From: Pseudomonadota bacterium
GTDB lineage: Bacteria > Pseudomonadota > Alphaproteobacteria > Rhizobiales > Rhizobiaceae
Length of the DNA stretch: 5,216 bases
Reading direction: 5' to 3'
NCBI GenBank assembly: GCA_003242525.1
Contig: QGUU01000218.1
Span: 1-5,216, forward strand
In this document: piece by piece, positions 1 through 5,216 of the stretch
Layout of the letters: every line of letters begins with the position of its first letter
Numbering within the stretch: the stretch's first letter is position 1
Made by a program: the position numbers and the translations under genes
The notes under the pieces: model-generated
The model's input: the letters and a program-made list of their open reading frames with translations, nothing else
What the model was told of the DNA's origin: nothing
Databases searched by the model: none

Positions 1-169
1 CTTCATGCTGGCACACGGGCTTAAAGGTTCCGCCAGGGGCGTGGGCGCTTTCGCCATCGCCGAATGTGCTGCGGAGATTGAGCGCAACCTCGAGGATGCC
101 GATGCGGTTCGGCGACTCGGCGGACTGGTCGAGGATGTGCGCGACTTCGTTGCCGCCATCAGCCGCTGA
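1..169 (+). CDS. HPt (histidine phosphotransfer) domain protein, C-terminal fragment
   Basis: Only the last 55 residues are in the window; the 5' end lies to the left. The reading frame begins at base 2 and ends with TGA at 167-169. The fragment contains the signature of an HPt four-helix bundle: His at visible residue 5 (bases 14-16), followed by G-L-K-G-S-A-R-G-V-G-A, matching the family pattern H-x-L-K-G-S-x-x-x-x-G-A around the phospho-accepting histidine. The rest, to the terminal A-A-I-S-R, is amphipathic helix, as expected for the bundle's last helices. HPt proteins pass a phosphoryl group between response-regulator receiver domains in the cytoplasm. The short C-terminal tail after the bundle fits a small stand-alone HPt protein, but the HPt could also be the last domain of a hybrid kinase; the window cannot decide. 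No partner kinase or regulator is visible nearby. Confidence 0.85.
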   Translation, partial: FMLAHGLKGSARGVGAFAIAECAAEIERNLEDADAVRRLGGLVEDVRDFVAAISR

Positions 170-171
170 AA

Positions 172-185
172 AGGCCAGAGGGCCT
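172..185 (+). terminator. short hairpin just after the HPt stop codon, weak terminator candidate
   Basis: AGGCC (172-176) and GGCCT (181-185) are perfect inverted arms around the four-base loop AGAG, starting two bases after the HPt stop. The stem is only five base pairs and is followed by GATATCACGA rather than a T-tract, so it is at best a weak intrinsic terminator or a 3'-end stabilising stem. The position between two same-strand genes is the main argument for it. Confidence 0.2.
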
Positions 186-218
186 GATATCACGACACTT
201 ATAGAAAAAGCGTCATGA

Positions 219-611
<393 letters not shown>

Positions 612-643
612 ACTGGTCGTTCGACGGGAACCAGGACCGATAG

Positions 644-1795
<1,152 letters not shown>

Positions 1796-1797
1796 TT

Positions 1798-1847
1798 CGG
1801 CGAGCCTTTTCTTCGCCGCCTTCCTGCCTTAAGTCAGCGCGGCGAGG
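1798..1847 (+). promoter_or_regulatory. overlapping, mutually exclusive inverted repeats between the reductase gene and gltX
   Basis: Directly after the reductase stop, CGGCGA (1798-1803) pairs with TCGCCG (1813-1818) across a nine-base loop. The same TCGCCG, extended to 1811-1819, can instead pair with 1839-1847 (GCGGCGAGG), giving nine base pairs with one G-U around a 19-base loop. The two folds cannot coexist. The second would sequester the GAGG (1844-1847) ahead of the small ATG at 1861. No T-tract follows either stem, so a classical terminator or attenuator is not shown. This may be only a weak 3' stem of the reductase transcript; a switch controlling the gltX leader is a more speculative reading. 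Confidence 0.3.
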
Positions 1848-1860
1848 GGGCGTCTTGTCA

Positions 1861-1893
1861 ATGCAGAGAGCATCCGCTACGCCCCGTCCATGA
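1861..1893 (+). CDS. possible 10-residue leader peptide overlapping the gltX start
   Basis: An ATG at 1861 opens a frame reading [10 protein letters not shown] and ending in TGA at 1891-1893, so its stop overlaps the gltX ATG as ATGA (1890-1893). A purine-rich GAGGGGG (1844-1850) lies ten bases before this ATG, while gltX itself has no Shine-Dalgarno. Terminating ribosomes could therefore re-initiate at gltX. The peptide has no glutamate codon, so it is not an obvious glutamate-sensing attenuator; it includes an AGA arginine codon, usually rare in GC-rich genomes. The frame is too short to be proven coding by sequence alone. Confidence 0.25.
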   Translation: MQRASATPRP

Positions 1894-3263
1894 CCGTTAC
1901 TGTCCGTTTTGCCCCTTCGCCAACAGGCAAGATCCATATCGGCAATGCCCGCACGGCGCTGTTCAACTGGCTCTTCGCGCTGAAGCATCGCGGGCGATTC
2001 ATTCAGCGATTCGACGACACCGACGTCCTCCGCTCGCGGCAGGAATATGCTGACGCGATACTTTACGATCTGCATTGGCTGGGAATTTTCCAGGACGCGA
2101 CCGAGTACCAATCCAGGCGCATCGAAATCTATGATGCCGCGGTCGAACGCTTGAAGGCAGCCGGCCTCCTTTACGCATGTTACGAGACGCCGGAGGAACT
2201 GGACCTGCGTCGCAAGGTACGCCGCACGCGCGGCCTGCCGCCGGTCTATGGCCGCGAGGCTTTGGCGCTAACCGCGGACCAGATTGCCGAGTACGAAAGC
2301 AATGGAAGGCGGCCGCATTGGCGTTTACTACTGCCGAATTTCAGGTCCGATCCGCTGGAACCCGAGCGTACCGAGATACGCTGGAACGACCTCGTGCGCG
2401 GCGAGGAGACTGTCGACCTGGCTTCGGTCTCCGATCCGGTGCTGGTTCGCGAGGATGGCACCTATCTTTACACGCTGCCATCGGTGGTGGATGACATCGA
2501 GATGGGGATCACCCACGTCATCCGGGGCGACGACCACGTCACCAATACGGGCGTACAGATTGCCCTGTTCAAGGCTTTGGGCGCCGAACCGCCCGAGTTC
2601 GGCCACCACAATCTGCTGACAACGGCGTCCGGTGAAGGATTGTCCAAGCGCACCGGCTCGCTTTCCATAGAGGGGCTGCGCGAGGCAGGCATCGAGCCCA
2701 TGGCGGTGGCGTCGTTGGCCGTTCTCATAGGTACGTCCGAAAGCGTCCATGCCGTACCGACCATGGCAGAGCTGGCCGAACGTTTCGATCCCGCGGCCAC
2801 ATCCAAGTCCGCCGCCAAGTTCGATCCGGACGAATTGCTGGTGCTCAACCGCGCGCTGCTCCACCATATGCCCTTTGCACAGGCGCGCGACCGGCTTGCT
2901 GCGCTGGGCGTTTCCGGGGAGCATGCCGAGCCGTTCTGGAACGCGGTTCGTGGCAATCTCGACAGGCTGTCGGACGCGGTGCAATGGTGGAAGATCATCA
3001 ACGAAGGGCCACAGGAGAAGCCGGAGTTTTCACCCGAAGACCGCGCGTTCCTGGATACAGCGTTCGACCTGCTGCCGGAAGAACCATGGGGAGCCTCGGT
3101 CTGGCGCGATTGGACAGGCAAGGTCCGGGAAACGACCGGACGCAAGGGAAAGGCCCTGTTCATGCCGTTGCGGATGGCTCTTACCGGGCTTGCGTCCGGG
3201 CCGGAGCTCGCAGATCTATTGCCTCTTCTGGGTCGGGAAGGAACCTTGGCCCGACGACCCTGA
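1890..3263 (+). CDS. gltX: glutamate--tRNA ligase (glutamyl-tRNA synthetase)
   Basis: A 457-residue class I aminoacyl-tRNA synthetase that attaches glutamate to tRNA in the cytoplasm using ATP. The Rossmann catalytic core begins [18 protein letters not shown] at residues 6-23, with the HIGH motif as H-I-G-N (16-19). R-F-D-D-T-D (about 40-45) is the usual glutamate/ATP-site segment, and V-I-R-G-D-D-H-V near 210 is also conserved. The KMSKS loop is G-L-S-K-R (250-254), the normal form in the bacterial GluRS group. From about residue 300 onward the sequence is the helical anticodon-binding region, complete to [14 protein letters not shown]. Many alphaproteobacteria have two gltX copies and no glutaminyl-tRNA synthetase, charging tRNA-Gln through Glu-tRNA-Gln and GatCAB; which paralog this is cannot be decided here. 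The ATG at 1890 is directly before the first beta strand, but the 20 bases ahead of it (1870-1889) are pyrimidine-rich and carry no Shine-Dalgarno. Its last 83 bases are also antisense coding sequence for the converging gene. Confidence 0.95.
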   Translation: MTVTVRFAPSPTGKIHIGNARTALFNWLFALKHRGRFIQRFDDTDVLRSRQEYADAILYDLHWLGIFQDATEYQSRRIEIYDAAVERLKAAGLLYACYETPEELDLRRKVRRTRGLPPVYGREALALTADQIAEYESNGRRPHWRLLLPNFRSDPLEPERTEIRWNDLVRGEETVDLASVSDPVLVREDGTYLYTLPSVVDDIEMGITHVIRGDDHVTNTGVQIALFKALGAEPPEFGHHNLLTTASGEGLSKRTGSLSIEGLREAGIEPMAVASLAVLIGTSESVHAVPTMAELAERFDPAATSKSAAKFDPDELLVLNRALLHHMPFAQARDRLAALGVSGEHAEPFWNAVRGNLDRLSDAVQWWKIINEGPQEKPEFSPEDRAFLDTAFDLLPEEPWGASVWRDWTGKVRETTGRKGKALFMPLRMALTGLASGPELADLLPLLGREGTLARRP

Positions 3264-4344
3264 CGTTGCGCTTCGCTTCGTCGAGCGGAACCTCCGTGGC
3301 TTCCTTTTCGAGAGCATCGTCCGAGCGCGTGGTCCTTAGATCGGCAGCCGGGGCATCGCCAGGGTTCGCGAAAGACAGGATCGAGGAAGAAACCGATTGG
3401 CCGCCGTCCGCCGGTTTTTGCGGGTCGGCTGTGCCGCCGATGAGGGAAAAGTCGCGCGCCACCCGGCACCCGCATTGCGGCCCAGAAATGTCCGTTCTCT
3501 TGTAGAGCCAGGCTGTCGGCAATTCATGATAGCGCAGGCCTGTTGAGGCGGAGGTCATTTCGGCGATGTCCGCATCCGGTCCGCGACCGTAGAAGACCTG
3601 CATTTCGGTTCCCGGGCAGCTCGACTCGCAATTCTTCTGGTCGCGCTCGAAATCGCGCAGCGTGGCGGTGTTCGACATCGGAAAGAAGTAGCCGTCGCAG
3701 CTACGCACGCACATGGTCCGGAATTTGCCGGCCAGTTTTTCCGGAGGTGCGATCCGGATTAGATTCCCGTTCTGTGGATCGAGGATGTGGCGGGCGCGGC
3801 CGCTGTCCTCATTCATCGGGAACTCGGTCTCCTCGGGCTGCTGATCGCGTGCATGAAGCATCTCCCGTAAAGCCGTTGCCTCATGGCGTTCTTCCCGCGG
3901 GGAGACATCGGGGCGGTTCAATTTCGGCATTCGGCCGCAACCATTGGCTTCGAGTCTGGCCAGGATCGCTCGGCGGTGCGCGGTCGAATTGCCGCCGGCA
4001 AGCCTCTCCCGCTTCGCCTCCAACTTGTCGAGATTGACGCTCATCCGCTTGATGGATGCGCTCAGTATGGAGCAGCGCGCTCCGTCCTTTCCGAAGATCG
4101 GCAGGAAGCACCCGGCGCGATGCGCCTGGCTGCGGGCCTTCTCGATCTCGGCGCGTTGACGGCTGATCGCGTCATCATATTTTGCAAGCAGCCGCGGCTG
4201 CCCCCGGGCAACCCCGGTCCTGGCAAGTTCGCTTTCGAGCTGGCGGCAGATGCGTGAGGCAGCCTCTGTCGGAAAGGCGCAAAGAAACGTCATCGCGCCA
4301 AATAGCGCGACGGCGAGAAATCGCCTCGATGCCTTGCCCCTCAT
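3181..4344 (-). CDS. exported Cys-rich DUF2865 family protein
   Basis: A 387-residue protein of unknown function. Residues 1-29 form a Sec-type signal peptide: basic K4, R7 and R8, a hydrophobic core from F9 to about F24, and a likely cleavage site in T-E-A-A-S around 28-29. The mature protein is therefore expected in the periplasm. Residues 50-118 are charged, probably helical or coiled coil. Residues 208-296 match what I know of DUF2865: [15 protein letters not shown] (208-222), the C-E-S-S-C-P-G-T-E segment (239-247), and [10 protein letters not shown] (272-281) ending in C-G-C-R (291-294). The mature chain has ten cysteines (33, 79, 91, 136, 212, 216, 239, 243, 291, 293), suggesting disulfides. 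About 300-350 is low-complexity and likely disordered. The tail from 361 on ([18 protein letters not shown]) lies in the antisense overlap with gltX. The ATG at 4344 has a modest GGCGGAA-like ribosome site. The malic enzyme gene ends 58 bases upstream on the same strand, so co-transcription is possible. Confidence 0.85.
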   Translation of the reverse strand: MRGKASRRFLAVALFGAMTFLCAFPTEAASRICRQLESELARTGVARGQPRLLAKYDDAISRQRAEIEKARSQAHRAGCFLPIFGKDGARCSILSASIKRMSVNLDKLEAKRERLAGGNSTAHRRAILARLEANGCGRMPKLNRPDVSPREERHEATALREMLHARDQQPEETEFPMNEDSGRARHILDPQNGNLIRIAPPEKLAGKFRTMCVRSCDGYFFPMSNTATLRDFERDQKNCESSCPGTEMQVFYGRGPDADIAEMTSASTGLRYHELPTAWLYKRTDISGPQCGCRVARDFSLIGGTADPQKPADGGQSVSSSILSFANPGDAPAADLRTTRSDDALEKEATEVPLDEAKRNVRVVGPRFLPDPEEAIDLRAPARTQAR

Positions 4345-4352
4345 CTACAGTT

Positions 4353-4389
4353 CCGCCGGTCGATCCCCAATGAACCTAGCGTCCGGCGG
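4353..4389 (-). repeat. 7-bp GC inverted repeat between the malic enzyme and DUF2865 genes
   Basis: CCGCCGG (4353-4359) and CCGGCGG (4383-4389) are perfect inverted arms with a 23-base spacer in the 58-base gap. Read on the minus strand, the second arm is eight bases before the DUF2865 ATG and overlaps its only Shine-Dalgarno-like purines (GGCGGAA). No T-tract follows, so it is a poor terminator; it could be a 3' processing stem, an operator or a ribosome-site hairpin. The long loop makes chance pairing in GC-rich DNA plausible. Confidence 0.25.
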
Positions 4390-4402
4390 GTTAATCCTTT
4401 CC

Positions 4403-5216
4403 TTAGCCCGCCGAAGCTTCGAGCTTTGCCGATGCCTGTTCCTTTTGGGAAGCTTCCACCACCGCCAGTGCGGTCATGTTGACGACGCCGCGGGAGGTAA
4501 CGGACGGCGTCAGAATATGGGCCGGCCTGTCGGTTCCGATCAGAATCGGGCCTACATGAAGTGCATCGAGCATGGTCCGCAGCGCGGTAAGCGTGATGTT
4601 CGCCGCGTCAAGATTCGGAAAGACCAGCAGGTTGGCTTCACCCTTGAGCCGCGAATTCGGATAGACGCGCTGGCGAAGCTGCACGGAGAGCGCGGTATCG
4701 GCATGCATCTCCCCGTCGCATTCTAGGTCTGGAGCAATTCGGTGGAGAATCTCGACTGCCTTGCGCATTTTCTGCGCGCTGGGGCATTCGCGCGAGCCGA
4801 AATCCGAAAGCGAGAGCAGCGCAGCCTTCGGCTCTATTCCGAAACGCCGGACCTGCTCCGCGGCCAGCGCGGTCATCTCGGCGATTTCTTCGGCGGTCGG
4901 ATCGATCGTCACATAGGTGTCGGTGAGGAACAGCACCCCCCGCTGCGAGATCAGCATGGACATGGCCGAAAGATCCCGGTCCATTATGCCGGGCCGTGAG
5001 CCGATGATGAGGTTGACGTTGCGCAGGTGCCGGGCAAACCGGCCTTCAAGGCCGCAGATCATGGCGTCTGCTTCGTTGCGCTTCACCGCCAGTGCGGCGA
5101 TCACCGTATTGTCGGTGCGTACCATGGTGCGAGCAGCCTCGGGGGTGATGCCGCGCCGGCCGCCAAGCTCCATCAACAGCTCGACATAGTGCCGGTAACG
5201 TGGATCGTCCTCCGGA
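4403..5216 (-). CDS. maeB: NADP-type malic enzyme with phosphotransacetylase domain, C-terminal part
   Basis: The visible 270 residues are the C-terminal phosphate acetyl/butyryltransferase-like domain; the N-terminal part lies beyond the right edge. The reading frame is open to base 5216 (first full codons read P-E-D-D-P-R-Y-R-H-Y) and stops with TAA at 4405-4403. Segments typical of the malic enzyme fusion are G-I-T-P-E-A-A-R-T-M-V-R-T, the stretch A-D-A-M-I-C-G-L-E-G-R-F, D-G-E-M-H-A-D-T-A-L, and the terminal H-I-L-T-P-S-V-T-S-R-G-V-V-N-M-T-A-L-A-V-V-E-A. In MaeB-type enzymes the N-terminal half oxidatively decarboxylates malate to pyruvate, while this domain has no proven acetyl transfer and is thought to mediate acetyl-CoA regulation and oligomerisation. 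Rhizobia have two such proteins (Dme, NAD-linked; Tme, NADP-linked), and the cofactor specificity is set outside the window. A stand-alone phosphate acetyltransferase is less likely, given the residues named. The DUF2865 gene follows 58 bases downstream. Confidence 0.82.
   Translation of the reverse strand, partial: PEDDPRYRHYVELLMELGGRRGITPEAARTMVRTDNTVIAALAVKRNEADAMICGLEGRFARHLRNVNLIIGSRPGIMDRDLSAMSMLISQRGVLFLTDTYVTIDPTAEEIAEMTALAAEQVRRFGIEPKAALLSLSDFGSRECPSAQKMRKAVEILHRIAPDLECDGEMHADTALSVQLRQRVYPNSRLKGEANLLVFPNLDAANITLTALRTMLDALHVGPILIGTDRPAHILTPSVTSRGVVNMTALAVVEASQKEQASAKLEASAG

Noticed and set aside
2468..3475. A 335-codon open frame on the minus strand over gltX and the DUF2865 3' end
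   Set aside because: Its translation is Ser/Arg-rich and domain-free, it lies antisense to well-conserved gltX sequence, and it shares DNA with the DUF2865 gene in another frame.
3543..4037. Plus-strand open frames of 60-165 codons within 3543-4373
   Set aside because: They lie antisense to the DUF2865 gene, are Arg/Ser/Pro-rich in the way shadow frames are, and have no supporting ribosome sites or motifs.

Overview
The window looks like ordinary chromosomal DNA from a GC-rich alphaproteobacterium, most likely of the order Hyphomicrobiales (Rhizobiales). The evidence is the GC-rich, third-position-biased coding sequence, an alphaproteobacterial-type glutamyl-tRNA synthetase, a DUF2865 exported protein (a family I know mainly from rhizobia and relatives), and a malic enzyme carrying a C-terminal phosphotransacetylase domain. 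I see no insertion sequence, integrase, tRNA, rRNA or CRISPR array. Genus cannot be set from sequence reading alone.

Layout, left to right. Bases 1-169 (+) are the last 55 codons of a histidine phosphotransfer (HPt) protein. A promoter-like TTGACA at 240-245 then leads into a 106-residue adrenodoxin-type [2Fe-2S] ferredoxin (291-611, +). A 155-base gap ends in two back-to-back hairpins, the second of which contains the Shine-Dalgarno of the next gene, a thioredoxin-reductase-like ferredoxin-NADP+ reductase (767-1795, +). A 94-base gap with competing inverted repeats and a possible 10-codon leader peptide precedes glutamyl-tRNA synthetase gltX (1890-3263, +), which has no Shine-Dalgarno of its own. 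On the opposite strand, a Cys-rich exported DUF2865 protein (4344-3181, -) converges on gltX and overlaps its 3' end by 83 bases. Upstream of it on the same strand is the C-terminal part of a malic enzyme / phosphotransacetylase-like protein (5216-4403, -), which runs off the right edge.

How the genes may work together. The ferredoxin and the reductase form an obvious redox pair: NADPH to FAD reductase to [2Fe-2S] ferredoxin to an unknown client, with no client oxygenase or P450 in view. The HPt protein, GltX, DUF2865 protein and malic enzyme have no evident functional link to this pair or to each other. The parts least explained by standard annotation are the structured leaders ahead of the reductase and ahead of gltX, the antisense overlap at the gltX terminus, and the DUF2865 protein itself. 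I found no convincing new multigene system.
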